Part shown: positions 7,957 to 17,722 of the stretch, one piece after another
Numbering within the stretch: the first letter of the stretch is position 1
How the letters are laid out: the number at the start of each line of letters is the position of its first letter
Origin: Anaerolineaceae bacterium
GTDB lineage: Bacteria; Chloroflexota; Anaerolineae; Anaerolineales; UBA11657
DNA length: 64,000 nucleotides
Assembly (NCBI GenBank): GCA_003569365.1
Contig: BGOS01000016.1
Span: 62,001 to 126,000 of the forward strand
Direction: 5' to 3'
Made by a program: the position numbers and the translations under genes
The notes under the pieces: model-generated
Seen by the model: only the letters and a program-made list of their open reading frames with translations
What the model was told of the DNA's origin: nothing
Database searches by the model: none

Positions 7957-8967
7957 ATGCGAAGTTGGCAATTATGGCTGGGTGTGCTGATCAGCGCCTG
8001 TTTTCTGTGGGTTGCGCTGCGCGGCCTGCAACTAGCGGAGGTGCTGCAAGTGCTGGCGACTGCGCGCCTTTTGTGGCTTTTGCCTGGCGTGGCGGCATAC
8101 ATGCTGGGGTTATGGGTGCGTACCTGGCGCTGGCGCCACCTGCTGCGGCCGGTGCAGGATGTGCGCGTGGGCGTGCTCTTCCCGGTGGTTGCCATCGGCT
8201 ATATGGGCAACAACATTTACCCGGCGCGCATTGGCGAGCTGTTGCGCGCCTACATCCTAAAGCGCAAGTGCGGCGTGGCAGTCAGCGCCACGCTGGCTAC
8301 AGTGGTGGTGGAGCGCGTGTTTGACGGCGTTGTGATGCTTGGGTTTGTAATGTTTAATTTGCCAGCGCTTGCCGCTGCGGCCGGCGACTCCGGTTTTGTG
8401 GGCAGCATTCAGGCCGTGGCGCTGTGGGGTGCGCTGGCGTTTGGGGCGGCGCTGGCATTGTTTGTGGCTGCCGCAATTTTTCCGGAGCCGGCTGCGCGCG
8501 GTGTGCAGGCGCTGCTGTTGCAGCTGTTGCCGCAGCGCTGGCAGGCGCGTGCGGGCGGGCTGGTGGCGCGGTTCCTTGGCGGGCTGGCTGCATTGCGCTC
8601 GCCGCGCGAGGCGCTGCTGGTGCTGCTCACATCGCTGGCCATCTGGCTGCTGGAGACTGGCAAGTATTGGTTTGTGATGCACGCCTTTGATTTCTCGGTA
8701 AGTTTTTTTGCACTGATGCTTATGAACGGTATTGTCAATCTGGCCACCACCATCCCGTCGGCGCCGGGTTATGTCGGCACCTTTGATGCGCCGGGGATTG
8801 CGGTACTGCGCGCGTTTGGCGTGGCCGGCTCTCTGGCAGCGGCCTACACGCTGCTGCTGCATGCAGCCCTGTGGCTGCCTGTAACTGTGCTGGGCTTGTT
8901 TTACTTTGGGCGTGAAAGCCTCAGTTGGGCGCAGGTGCGGGATTTGCGCGGGAGCCAGCTCCTATGA
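7957..8967 (+). CDS. Lysylphosphatidylglycerol synthase-like membrane protein (flippase/UPF0104)
   Basis: A 336-residue polytopic membrane protein with about eight hydrophobic helices. It belongs to the YbhN/AglD/MprF N-domain family. The key motif is GYMGNNIYPARIGELLRAYIL (family pattern G.....P.R.GE..R.), and IPSAPGYVGTFDAPGIAVLR near residue 265 is the second conserved signature. In MprF the equivalent domain flips aminoacylated lipids; stand-alone members are often next to glycosyl- or lipid-modifying enzymes. Here an FAD-dependent oxidoreductase follows with an ATGA overlap, so both may act on the same lipid-linked substrate. ATG 7957 lacks a strong ribosome binding site. Confidence 0.85.
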   Translation: MRSWQLWLGVLISACFLWVALRGLQLAEVLQVLATARLLWLLPGVAAYMLGLWVRTWRWRHLLRPVQDVRVGVLFPVVAIGYMGNNIYPARIGELLRAYILKRKCGVAVSATLATVVVERVFDGVVMLGFVMFNLPALAAAAGDSGFVGSIQAVALWGALAFGAALALFVAAAIFPEPAARGVQALLLQLLPQRWQARAGGLVARFLGGLAALRSPREALLVLLTSLAIWLLETGKYWFVMHAFDFSVSFFALMLMNGIVNLATTIPSAPGYVGTFDAPGIAVLRAFGVAGSLAAAYTLLLHAALWLPVTVLGLFYFGRESLSWAQVRDLRGSQLL

Positions 8968-10244
8968 AAATTGCCGTCATTGGCGCCGGCGTGGCGGGCT
9001 TAGCGGCCGCTTACGATTTTGCGCGCGCCGGGCACAGCGTTACCGTGTTTGAGGGCGGCCCGGAAGTCGGCGGGTTGGCAGCGGGCTTCCGTTGCGCGCA
9101 TTGGGATTGGTCGCTCGAAAAGTATTACCACCACATCTTTAGCAGCGACCGCCATATTCTTGAGCTGGCTGCGGAGTTGGGGGTGGAAGTTTTGTTCAAG
9201 CGGCCCGACACTGTGGCCTATCACAACGGCGGCTTTTATCCTCTGGACTCGGTCGCGGGTGTGCTGCGCTTTCCCGCATTCAAAGGCTTGGCTGCGCTGC
9301 GCTTTGGCCTCGTGGTGGCGTATCTGCGCCTGCTGTCTGATGGCGTGGCACTGGAGCGCCACACGGCGCATGCTTGGCTGCAGCGCTGGATGGGGCGCGC
9401 TGCGTACGGCGCAGTGCTTGAGCCGCTGCTGCTAAGCAAGTTTGGCGAGCAGCACTACCGCGATGTGAATTTGTCTTGGATCTGGGCGCGCCTCAAGGCG
9501 CGCACGCCGCGGTTGGGCACTTTTGCCGGTGGCTTTCAGACACTGCTTGAGGTGCTGGCGCAACGTACCGTGGCGCTCGGGGTGCAGCTGCAACTGAACA
9601 CCGCGGTGATGGAGATAACGCCGGCTGGCGGCGGTGTCACGCTTACGACAGCAGCTGGCGCACAGCAGTTTGATAAATGTCTTGCCACCGTCTCACCGCG
9701 GCAGCTGGCAAAGCTGGCGCCGGCTTTGCCAGCTGCCTACCGCGACACATTGCTTGGGTTGCAGAGCATGGGCGCGGTGGTGTTGGTGCTGGCCTTGCGC
9801 CGCCAGCTCACGCACCATTATTGGTTCAACCTGCCGAAGGTGGCCGGCTTTCCATTTCTTGCACTGGTGGAGCACACCAATTTTGTGGATGCCGCGCATT
9901 ACGGGGGCGATCACCTGATCTACTGCGGCGATTATCTTGACGCCGGCCATGAGCACTTTCAGTTGGACAAGGCGGAGTTGCTCGCGCGCTTTTTGCCGGA
10001 GTTTGTGCGCTTCAACCCGGACTTTAAAACAGATTGGATTCGGGAGACATGGCTCTTCCGCACCCCATACGCGCAGCCGGTTCCATTGGTGAACCACAGC
10101 CAGCACCTGCCCGCATTGCGAACTCCGCTGCCCGGACTCTGGTTTGCAAGCATGAGCCAGGTTTATCCGTGGGATCGCGGCACCAACTTTGCAGTTGAGC
10201 TGGGCCGGCGCGTTGCACGCGAGATGCAGCTGCCGGCTGGCTAA
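8964..10244 (+). CDS. FAD-dependent amine-oxidase/protoporphyrinogen-oxidase-like protein
   Basis: A 426-residue flavoprotein. The N-terminal dinucleotide-binding motif is KIAVIGAGVAGLAAAYDFA, followed by the second FAD motif region SVTVFEGGPEVGGLAAGF. Near the C-terminus, LWFASMSQVYPWDRGTNFAV is the FAD-binding closing segment seen in UDP-galactopyranose mutase-like and protoporphyrinogen-oxidase-like proteins. It overlaps the flippase-like gene by ATGA and is probably co-expressed with it. Proteins of this group in polysaccharide or lipid clusters oxidise or isomerise a sugar or polyprenoid; the substrate here cannot be told. Confidence 0.82.
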   Translation: MKIAVIGAGVAGLAAAYDFARAGHSVTVFEGGPEVGGLAAGFRCAHWDWSLEKYYHHIFSSDRHILELAAELGVEVLFKRPDTVAYHNGGFYPLDSVAGVLRFPAFKGLAALRFGLVVAYLRLLSDGVALERHTAHAWLQRWMGRAAYGAVLEPLLLSKFGEQHYRDVNLSWIWARLKARTPRLGTFAGGFQTLLEVLAQRTVALGVQLQLNTAVMEITPAGGGVTLTTAAGAQQFDKCLATVSPRQLAKLAPALPAAYRDTLLGLQSMGAVVLVLALRRQLTHHYWFNLPKVAGFPFLALVEHTNFVDAAHYGGDHLIYCGDYLDAGHEHFQLDKAELLARFLPEFVRFNPDFKTDWIRETWLFRTPYAQPVPLVNHSQHLPALRTPLPGLWFASMSQVYPWDRGTNFAVELGRRVAREMQLPAG

Positions 10245-10310
10245 CGCGCCGCTGCCCGCACGCTGCAGCACTCGCCGGGCGTTAACCCACCTGGCACGCT
10301 GATGGAGTAA

Positions 10311-10844
10311 TCAAACTCTGCGCGTTTGCAGCTGAGCTTGGATAAACGCGCCCTTGCGCTCCGCGTACTCGGTGCTGTCCGCAACGCCTTCAAGCAGGAT
10401 GCGGCGCTTCTCTGCTACATACTGCGTGCGCAATAAAGTGTCCATCTCCAAGCGCTCGCGAAACCAAAGCAGCTCTTTAACCTCTGGCGATTGCGCATTC
10501 ACAACATGCGCATGGATACGGTAGTGGCGGCTCATATGCTGCAGGCTGCCGACGCGCAGCGGGCGCTCTTCAGGGAAGGGGTTGCGCGAAGTCTGGGCTT
10601 GAAAGCCAAGCGCCTGCAGCAGCGCACTTGCGCTGGGCAACGAGCCTGCCGGGTAGGTTACAAGCAAGTCGATGACACCCTTGCCCGCGCAATTGGGCAC
10701 GCTTGTGCTGCCCACATGGTAAGCAATCAGCTTTGGATCTCTTGCATGAATCAGCGCAATCAGTAGATTTGCGGCTGCTGGATAGTTAGAGTCATACTCG
10801 TGGCACGCTGGCGCAAGCTGCTCGTAAGTTCCGATGATACCCAT
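10311..10844 (-). CDS. GrpB family protein (UPF0157)
   Basis: A 177-residue protein of the GrpB family, which has a nucleotidyltransferase-like fold. The diagnostic motif YHVGSTSVPNCAGKGVIDLLV (family pattern H.GSTSVPG...K..IDI.V) lies near residues 42-62. NPFPEERPLRVG and RIHAHVV further on match the usual middle section, and ELLWFRERL with the closing KRRILLEG helix is the C-terminal part. GrpB proteins are widespread and sometimes fused to dephospho-CoA kinase, but their activity is unproven. It is a single minus-strand gene with a convergent neighbour on its left. Confidence 0.85.
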   Translation of the reverse strand: MGIIGTYEQLAPACHEYDSNYPAAANLLIALIHARDPKLIAYHVGSTSVPNCAGKGVIDLLVTYPAGSLPSASALLQALGFQAQTSRNPFPEERPLRVGSLQHMSRHYRIHAHVVNAQSPEVKELLWFRERLEMDTLLRTQYVAEKRRILLEGVADSTEYAERKGAFIQAQLQTRRV

Positions 10845-11013
10845 ATGATTGGGGCAGAATTAATCGGGCATGCGGTCGGCGACAGCGGGTCTTTGGTGCT
10901 CTCGGCTGCGCAATTGGTTGGCTAATCAGGTTTGCGTTGATCGGTGGTGACGGCTCAAGCACGCATTACCCAAGGCCTAACTCGCAGGCCACTGACTTCC
11001 GTTACCTCAGTGT

Positions 11014-14000
11014 CTAAGTGAAGTCTTCCGTAAGCACACGCTCCAATACGTCCACAAGCGCATCGGCATTTTGTGTGTCAAACGGCATGGGCGGGCGAAT
11101 CTTGAGGACATTGTGGTGCGGTCCGTCGGTGCCCAGCAGCACCCCGAGTTCGCGCATGCGGTCGGAGATAAAAGCAGCTTCTGTGCTGGCGGGTTCCAGG
11201 GTTATGCGGTCGCGCACCAGCTCCACACCAACGAACAAGCCAGACCCGCGCACATCGCCAATCAGTGCGTGGCGCGTTTGCAGGGCGCGCAGCGCAGCCA
11301 AAAGGTGCGTGCCAGTGTGCAATGCATGCGCCTGCAGCTTCTCCTCCATTGTCACGTGCAGTGTTGCCAACCCGGCAGCGCATGCCGCCGTGCTGCCACC
11401 GAATGTGCTGAAGTACTCCATGCCATTTGCAAAACTGTTTGCAATCTCCGGCGTGGTGATCACAGCACCCATCGGATAGCCGTTGCCCATTGGTTTGCCC
11501 AGCACAATGATGTCTGGTACGACCGCATGCTGCTCGAAAGCCCAAAAGTGCGTGCCAACGCGCCCGAACCCGGTCTGCACTTCATCGGCAATGCACACGC
11601 CGCCGGCTGCGCGCACCAAGCGGTATACCTCCGCTAGATAGCCAGCCGGCAGCATGATTTGGCCGGCCACGCTTGGACAGGTCTCGGAGATAAACCCGCA
11701 CAGGCCGTGCGGTTGCTGCTGCAGTTGCGTAATGATGCTGCCGACATGGGCTGCATACTGCAAGCCTGCATCGGCTGCGCCTGCGCGAAAGCGGCCACGA
11801 TACACATCCGGGACCAGCGTTTTATGCACCCACGCTGGTGCGCCGCTGCCGCCCGGGCCATCGTGCTTGTAGGGGCTGATGTCGATCAGCGTGCTGGTGT
11901 GTCCGTGGTACGCAGCTTCCATCACAATCAGCTGCTGCTGGCGCGTGTGGGCGCGTGCCAGGCGCAGCGCCAGTTCGTTGGCCTCGCTGCCTGAGGCGGT
12001 GAAGAAGCACACGCGCAGCTGTGCGGGAAAGAGCGCGGTCAATTGCTCGGAGTATTCCGCCAGCTGGCGCTGCAAATAGCGCGTATTGGTGTTTAGCACA
12101 GCCAGCTGCGCTTGCATGGCGCGCACCACACGCGGGTGGCAATGCCCCACATGCGGCACATTGTTGTACGCATCCAGATAGCGCCGCCCGCTTTCGTCGT
12201 ACAGGTGCTGCATCCAGCCGCGCACAATTTGCAAAGGCTGGCGGTAGCTGATGCTGACGTTGCGGCCAATATGCCGGCTGCGCGAAGCCAGCAACGCCGG
12301 AGTGCTGTGGGCCGCCGGCCGGGGCGTTGCGGGGAGACCCGGAATTCCAAGAATCAAGTTGGGGTCGGGGGAGATGCTGCGCCAGACTTCGCGCTGGCTG
12401 GCCAGCGCGCTGCCGTTAAAGTTGCACGCGATATCAAGCATGTCCGTGATAATTTGGAAGTGCACGTGCGGCCACCAGTCGCCGTTGATGGGCGCGGCGC
12501 CGATCCAAGCGATGCGCTCGCCGCGCGCAACGGGCGCTCCAACGCGAAGGCCCGCCAACGACTCGCGGCTAAGATGCCCGTACAGTGTGTAAAACGGAGT
12601 GTCGCCTGCCATGTGGCGCAGCACAATCACCGGGCCGTAGTCCAACCGGTCAGTCGCATCCACAAAGCCATGCACCACGCCCGCCAGCGGCGCGTAGAGT
12701 GCGGCCCCGGCTGGCAGCGTAAGGTCGATGGCCATGTGGATTGTGCGCGTTTCGCTCAGCGGAGTTGGGCCCGCAAACGCGGCACTGGTGTAAAAGACGC
12801 GCGCCTCATCGTACCCATTAATGCCAATGGACGCACCGGCGTTGTGCAGCTGCGCAAACAGGCGCTCAGTCAACGGGCCGGCAGCATTCTCCCGTTCATC
12901 GCCAGCCAGCAGCGCGCTGCCCACACTTAAATCAAATTGTGCGGCGCGCACGCTGCGCAGGTCCAGGTCCACCACGGAAGCGAAGCCGGGTTGATTTTGG
13001 CGCAGCCACTGCACCACATGCGCAGTGTGCGGCACCGGCTCAAGGCCACAGGCGTGCCGCAGCATGTAGTGCGCAAAGCGCGGATGAATGCCGGCCAGCT
13101 GCGGCAGGGCAGATTGAATGGCGTGCTGGCTGATGGAGAGATATGCGTCTTCCGGCCGCTGGCGCTGCTGGTACGCAGCGAGGCACGTGCTCATGCATAA
13201 GCGCGCATTGATTAGATGGAACAGAACTGCAATCTCAGACTCCGAGAGCGGGTTGATGCGGTGGTAGCCGCGCACCACGTGGCCGGCGGCTGCCAGCGGG
13301 TCAGCTTTGCCCAGCACGGCGTACGCGGCTGCCACTGCCAGTTCATTGATGCGCTGGCTGATGAGCATGTCGCCAAAATCAACAATGCCAGTTATTGACT
13401 GGTTGCGGGATTGGAGATCCGCGCCGCCGCCCGCCAGAACGTTATAGTCATTCAAGTCGCTATGGATTGCCTGTTGCGGCAGCGCAGCGAGCAACGGTTG
13501 TGCATGCTCAAGATAGTTGGCGTGCAGCTGGCGCACTAAAGTTTGCAGGGCTGTGTCGCGCACCAAGCCCGCGTGTTCATTAACAATGCCGGCAGCACCG
13601 GCGAGATCCCAAACAAATTTGCGCTGGATAGCCGCCGGCTTGAAGTCTGCCAGCACTACATCTAGTGCGGCAGCTGTGGCGCCCAAATCCTGCAGCAGTT
13701 CCGCGCTCTGGCGTTTTACAGTTGCCAGCGGCACGCCTGGCAAAAATGAAATCAGGCGGACGGAGTGGTTAGCGCCGTTGGATTTGAATTGTCCGATGGC
13801 CTGGCCGGAGAGCGTGCGGAACAGTTTTGGAAACTTGGCTGCTAACGCGGTGTCCGGGCAGCTGGCAAACAGCTGCATTGCGCTGTTTTCGGCATCCAGC
13901 AGCGGATTTGCCTCATGGAGGTTTGCAACCTTGAGGACGTAGGCAGCGCCATCTGGCAGGCTGAGTTTAAAGTTTTGGTCGCGCTCGCTGGGCAGGGCAG

Positions 14001-14088
14001 TCGCTGTTGCTTTCACGCCGTACAGCTCCAGCGCAGCAGCGGCAGCGGATGCGGCGGTTAATTGCGGTGCTTGTTCGAGGGCGGGCAT
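11014..14088 (-). CDS. Three-domain protein: APH kinase + M23-like domain + class III aminotransferase/phospho-lyase
   Basis: A 1024-residue fusion. Residues about 1-345 are an aminoglycoside-phosphotransferase/hydroxylysine-kinase-like kinase, with the catalytic HSDLNDYNVL and the metal-binding VDFGD. Residues about 420-560 resemble an M23 (LytM) peptidase, with HMAIDLTLPAG, TLYGHLS and WPHVHFQI, though some metal ligands look changed. Residues about 590-1010 are a class III PLP enzyme with FTASGSEANELALRLARAHT, IADEVQTGFGR and the lysine motif LGKPMGNGYP. The kinase plus PLP pair mirrors hydroxylysine kinase and phosphohydroxylysine phospho-lyase (or ethanolamine-phosphate phospho-lyase) of animals. 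It may phosphorylate an amino alcohol and then eliminate phosphate and ammonia; the exact substrate is inference. Confidence 0.88.
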   Translation of the reverse strand: MPALEQAPQLTAASAAAAALELYGVKATATALPSERDQNFKLSLPDGAAYVLKVANLHEANPLLDAENSAMQLFASCPDTALAAKFPKLFRTLSGQAIGQFKSNGANHSVRLISFLPGVPLATVKRQSAELLQDLGATAAALDVVLADFKPAAIQRKFVWDLAGAAGIVNEHAGLVRDTALQTLVRQLHANYLEHAQPLLAALPQQAIHSDLNDYNVLAGGGADLQSRNQSITGIVDFGDMLISQRINELAVAAAYAVLGKADPLAAAGHVVRGYHRINPLSESEIAVLFHLINARLCMSTCLAAYQQRQRPEDAYLSISQHAIQSALPQLAGIHPRFAHYMLRHACGLEPVPHTAHVVQWLRQNQPGFASVVDLDLRSVRAAQFDLSVGSALLAGDERENAAGPLTERLFAQLHNAGASIGINGYDEARVFYTSAAFAGPTPLSETRTIHMAIDLTLPAGAALYAPLAGVVHGFVDATDRLDYGPVIVLRHMAGDTPFYTLYGHLSRESLAGLRVGAPVARGERIAWIGAAPINGDWWPHVHFQIITDMLDIACNFNGSALASQREVWRSISPDPNLILGIPGLPATPRPAAHSTPALLASRSRHIGRNVSISYRQPLQIVRGWMQHLYDESGRRYLDAYNNVPHVGHCHPRVVRAMQAQLAVLNTNTRYLQRQLAEYSEQLTALFPAQLRVCFFTASGSEANELALRLARAHTRQQQLIVMEAAYHGHTSTLIDISPYKHDGPGGSGAPAWVHKTLVPDVYRGRFRAGAADAGLQYAAHVGSIITQLQQQPHGLCGFISETCPSVAGQIMLPAGYLAEVYRLVRAAGGVCIADEVQTGFGRVGTHFWAFEQHAVVPDIIVLGKPMGNGYPMGAVITTPEIANSFANGMEYFSTFGGSTAACAAGLATLHVTMEEKLQAHALHTGTHLLAALRALQTRHALIGDVRGSGLFVGVELVRDRITLEPASTEAAFISDRMRELGVLLGTDGPHHNVLKIRPPMPFDTQNADALVDVLERVLTEDFT

Positions 14089-14223
14089 GATAGTTGGTCG
14101 GTACCGGCAAGTTGCGAGTTTACCCGATGGCCACGCGGTGTGTTTTCGGCGTGTGACGCCGGTTTTAGCGCCTGCTGCGCGCGCCGGCGCAAGTTGATGG
14201 TGCGCGTGTTCGCCCGCGCCGGA

Positions 14224-14538
14224 TTAATGGGCGGCGTGCTGCGGACCGACTTTGAAGATGCGAAAGGCGGTTTGAACGGCCGGCCCAATGGCCAGTGCAA
14301 AAGCCAAGGTGCCGATGCCCACTGGTCCGCCCAGCAGCCAGCCGCTGGTTACCACGGCAATCTCAATGCCGGCGCGTGCCACGCGCACGCTAAGTCCGGT
14401 GGCGCGCGCCACGGCAATCATCAAGCTGTCCCGCGGGCCGGCGCCGGCATTTACGCCGATGTAGATGGCAGTTGCACCCGCCATTACCAAAACTGCCAGC
14501 ACTAAATACAGCACTTGTCCCGGCAGGTTGTCTTTCAT
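14224..14538 (-). CDS. YczE-family membrane protein, C-terminal half
   Basis: A 104-residue frame starting at ATG 14538, overlapping the stop of the upstream half by ATGA. It contains the conserved C-terminal YczE segment: ATAIYIGVNAGAGPRDSLMI and later GWLLGGPVGIGTLAFALAIGP. Homologues are normally one protein of about 200-220 residues, so this gene and the preceding frame (14535-14921) together correspond to one intact member. It could be translated on its own by coupling, or the pair could be a frameshifted gene. YczE-type proteins are predicted multi-pass membrane proteins of unknown transport role. Confidence 0.7.
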   Translation of the reverse strand: MKDNLPGQVLYLVLAVLVMAGATAIYIGVNAGAGPRDSLMIAVARATGLSVRVARAGIEIAVVTSGWLLGGPVGIGTLAFALAIGPAVQTAFRIFKVGPQHAAH

Positions 14539-14921
14539 ATTTGGAGATAGCGCAGCGCCACATCCTCCCACAGGCCAATACAGATGATGTTGCCGACGGT
14601 GCCCCAACCCACGGGCTCGCGCAATGCCAGCGCGAGTAGCAGCACAACAGCGCCAGTGAGGATGCCGGACTGGCCGGGCGTGATCGGAATGTATTTAATT
14701 ACCGCTACTTCCAGTACCACCCACGGACTGGTGCCGAGTTGGGATTGGATGAGGAATGCAATGGCGAGTGCGAAGAGCGCGAAACCGATTTGGATTACAA
14801 CAAAATCGCGCGGGAATGTCTGCCAGCGCACGGGCTTCAACCACGCGGCGCTTTCATTGGGCAGTTCGCTAGTCCGTTCATTCGCCGGAGGTATTAATTC
14901 CGGCGCATCATTTGCGGTCAT
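14535..14921 (-). CDS. YczE-family membrane protein, N-terminal half
   Basis: A 128-residue frame with a polar N-terminus and about three membrane helices (FVVIQIGFALFALAIAFLIQ, SGILTGAVVLLLALAL, VGWGTVGNIICIGLWEDVAL). It matches the first half of YczE-like proteins, including the QSQLGTSPWVVLEVAV motif after helix 1. It stops at TGA 14535-14537, exactly where the family continues, and the second half resumes one base out of frame with its own ATG. It shows no other sign of decay. Confidence 0.7.
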   Translation of the reverse strand: MTANDAPELIPPANERTSELPNESAAWLKPVRWQTFPRDFVVIQIGFALFALAIAFLIQSQLGTSPWVVLEVAVIKYIPITPGQSGILTGAVVLLLALALREPVGWGTVGNIICIGLWEDVALRYLQI

Positions 14922-15021
14922 GTTGGGGGGAGACCGGCGCTCACAAGAATGTGGCGAACGCTGCCGGATTTATCTGGCTGCACATGCGTGCAGCACTGCC
15001 GCGTTGCGGCAGCGCATGCAC

Positions 15022-16419
15022 CTAGCGTGAACCGGTTGGGCGCCGCGTGCGCCCGCTGAAGGGGCGCCCGTTCCCGCCGGCTGACTGCCGGCCGGGTGTT
15101 GGCACGGGCCGGCCACCGTTGCGCATGCCACGCTGCGCAGTGATCTCTGCATTCACGGCGGTGATTGCGGACGCGGCAGCGGCAGAGCCGGGCACAAACG
15201 GATGATCCTTGATCACCTCAATCTGCTGGCGCGTAAGGCGCTCGATCTCGCGCAGCATAGAGCGCTCGTCTGCAGAGCAAAATGAAATGGCATTGCCGGT
15301 TGCGTCCATGCGCCCGGTGCGGCCGATGCGATGCACATAGGTCTCGGGTACTTCCGGCAGGTCGAGGTTGATCACGTGTGTCACCTCATCAATATCAAGC
15401 CCGCGCGATGCAATGTCGCTGGCCACCAGAACGCGGGTGCGCCCGGCTTTGAAGTCTGCCAGCGCGCGCTGCCGCGCAGACTGCGATTTATTTCCGTGAA
15501 TTGCATCGGAGCGAATGCCCGCCTTCAAAAGCGCTTCGCTGACGCGGTTGGCGCCATGCTTGGTGCGCGTGAATACCAGTGTGCGCGACATTGCAGCGTT
15601 GGTGTGCAACAGGTGCACCAGTAATTTTGGCTTGAGTGACTTCTCCACAAAGTACAGTGATTGCTCGATGGCATCGGCGGTGGCCGAGATGGGTGCCACC
15701 GCAACCATGACCGGTTTGTGTAGGATGCCATCTGCCAGCGCCTGAATCTCGGGCGGCATGGTCGCAGAAAAGAAAAGCGTCTGGCGCTTTTCTGGAATGG
15801 TGGCGATGATTTTGCGAATGTCATGGATGAAGCCCATGTCCAGCATGCGGTCGGCTTCATCAAGCACCAGCACGGAAAGGTTGTTGAAGCGCACAAAGCC
15901 CTGGCCCATTAAGTCCAGCAGGCGGCCGGGAGTTGCCACAATTATTTCGGGGTGCCGGCGCAGCGCATCTACCTGTGGCTGCTGCCCGACGCCGCCAAAA
16001 ATGACGGTGTGGCGCTTGCCGATGTGCCGGCCGTATGCGCCAAAGCTTTCACCAATCTGGATTGCCAGCTCGCGCGTGGGCGCAAGTACCAGCACGCGCA
16101 CCACGCGCTTGGTGTTTGGATCCTGCGCATTGGACGCGAGGCGCTGCAATATTGGCAGCGCAAACGCCGCTGTCTTGCCAGTCCCGGTTTGCGCACAGCC
16201 CAGCACATCACGCCCTTCCAGCACCGGCGGAATAGCCTGCACTTGAATTGGCGTGGGCGTCTCGTAGCCCTCCTCATGCAGTGCGCGCAGCAGCGGTGCA
16301 ATCAAACCGAGGTCGGCAAACGGCCCGGTGGTTGGCGCTGTATTTTCATCCGGGCGCAGCCGGGCATGGGCCGCGGCCGGTTCGTTGTGCGCCTTGATAT
16401 TTGGTAATGGTTGTTTCAC
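15022..16419 (-). CDS. DEAD-box RNA helicase, RhlE-like
   Basis: A 465-residue ATP-dependent RNA helicase of the cytoplasm, involved in RNA unwinding during ribosome assembly or decay. All motifs are present in order: the Q motif around [18 protein letters not shown] (I), PTRELA (Ia), TPGRLLD (Ib), DEAD (II), SAT (III), RGLDI (V) and HRIGRTGR (VI). The C-terminus is a short Gly/Arg/Pro-rich tail ([20 protein letters not shown]) typical of RhlE-type helicases. I prefer GTG 16419, preceded by GAGAG; a TTG at 16470 in the same frame would add 17 residues. Confidence 0.93.
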   Translation of the reverse strand: MKQPLPNIKAHNEPAAAHARLRPDENTAPTTGPFADLGLIAPLLRALHEEGYETPTPIQVQAIPPVLEGRDVLGCAQTGTGKTAAFALPILQRLASNAQDPNTKRVVRVLVLAPTRELAIQIGESFGAYGRHIGKRHTVIFGGVGQQPQVDALRRHPEIIVATPGRLLDLMGQGFVRFNNLSVLVLDEADRMLDMGFIHDIRKIIATIPEKRQTLFFSATMPPEIQALADGILHKPVMVAVAPISATADAIEQSLYFVEKSLKPKLLVHLLHTNAAMSRTLVFTRTKHGANRVSEALLKAGIRSDAIHGNKSQSARQRALADFKAGRTRVLVASDIASRGLDIDEVTHVINLDLPEVPETYVHRIGRTGRMDATGNAISFCSADERSMLREIERLTRQQIEVIKDHPFVPGSAAAASAITAVNAEITAQRGMRNGGRPVPTPGRQSAGGNGRPFSGRTRRPTGSR

Positions 16420-16668
16420 GATTTCACTCTCGAAGAATTTGCCAGCGTTTAGCAACTGCCGCTGGGGCAAGCTGGCTCAGGATGTTGTTTTGGGGCTGAG
16501 AAGCTGGATGGTGGCGAGCGGTCACCAAGCGGCGCACCGCAGCTACGGGAACTAACTTTGAGAGTCTAGCGCACTTTTGGCGGGCGTGCCAGCGCCTGCC
16601 CGCTGGCCGGCTGGCCGGCGTTGTGAGCCAAGCAAAGCGCCGAACTCCATTTTTCACCCGGCAGCTGG

Positions 16669-17641
16669 CTAGGCCCAGTGCGCCGCCAGATAACGAACCT
16701 TTTCCATTTCTTGGTGCACCGCGCCGCCTTCGTGGCGGTTATACGACCACAACTGCATGCGCTTGCTGCCAGCGTAGTGGTTGTAGGCTGCGTACACGGT
16801 GCGCGGCGGACAAACATCATCCATCAATCCGGCGGAGAAGAGCGCCGGGCAGCGCGCCCGCGCCGCAAAATTGACGCCGTCAAAGTATTGCAGCGTATCG
16901 AAGACAGTCTCAACCTTGTCGCGGTGAATGCGGCAGTAGTTTGCAATCTCAGCGTAAGGGTTCGAATCAGTGAGCTCGGTGGCTACGCGGTAGTGGCACA
17001 GGAAGGGCACATCCGGCAGAGCGGCTGCAATGTCCGGCAGCAAGCCCGCCACCGCCAGTGCAATTCCACCACCCTGGCTGCCGCCTGTCACAGCCACGCG
17101 CGCGGGATCCACAAGTTCAAATGCGCGCGCAGCTTCAACCGCGCGGACCGCGTCAGTAAAAACCCGCCGGTAGTAGTAGGTGTCCGGATGCAGCACGCCG
17201 CGCGTCATGAAGCCGGGGTGCTGCGGATTGCCGCCTTCCGGCTCATGGTCGGGTGTGTCACCGGGGCTCCATGCGCCGCCTTGGCCGCGCGTATCCATCA
17301 CCAGGCAGGCATAGCCTGCGCTCGGCCACAAAAGGTGATCGGCGGGCAGCGAGCGCCCGCCGCCGTACCCGATGTACTTGACGACACAGGGCAGCGCTGC
17401 TTTGGTTGCGCGCGGCAAAAGCATCCAGCCGCGGATGGGCTGGCCACCGTAGCCGTTGAAAGTTACATCGTGAACTGCGAGCAGGTCTAGGCCGCTGTCC
17501 GTGGGCGTGAATTTTGCAGCAATCGGAAAGGCCCGCGCCGCTTGCAGCGTGCGCTGCCAGAAACGCGTCAAAGTCTTTCGGTTCTGTGCGCGCCGGGCGG
17601 TAGGCTTCAAGCTCGCTGAGCGGCAGGTCAAATAGTGGCAT
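16669..17641 (-). pseudogene. Acetylxylan esterase / cephalosporin-C deacetylase, frameshifted
   Basis: This is an AXE1-family alpha/beta-hydrolase that would deacetylate carbohydrates. The true N-terminus [18 protein letters not shown] begins at ATG 17641. After KDFDAF the conserved continuation [12 protein letters not shown] is found one frame over and then runs cleanly to the stop at 16669. Removing one base near 17560 (a C on the coding strand, in GCG TTT C TGG) restores one frame of about 323 residues. The catalytic Ser in TGGSQGGG, Asp in GLMDDVCPP and His in NRHEGG are intact, so the damage is one base. It is either a sequencing error or a recent mutation. An alternative in-frame start at 17631 gives an unrelated N-terminus and is not credible. 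Confidence 0.8.
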
Positions 17642-17722
17642 GAGTTACCTCAAAGTAAAGAAAGAACACGCGGGCTTTTCCCGCATGCAAAAATTTGCGC
17701 AAGGAGCGTTAGGTCTCGTGGA

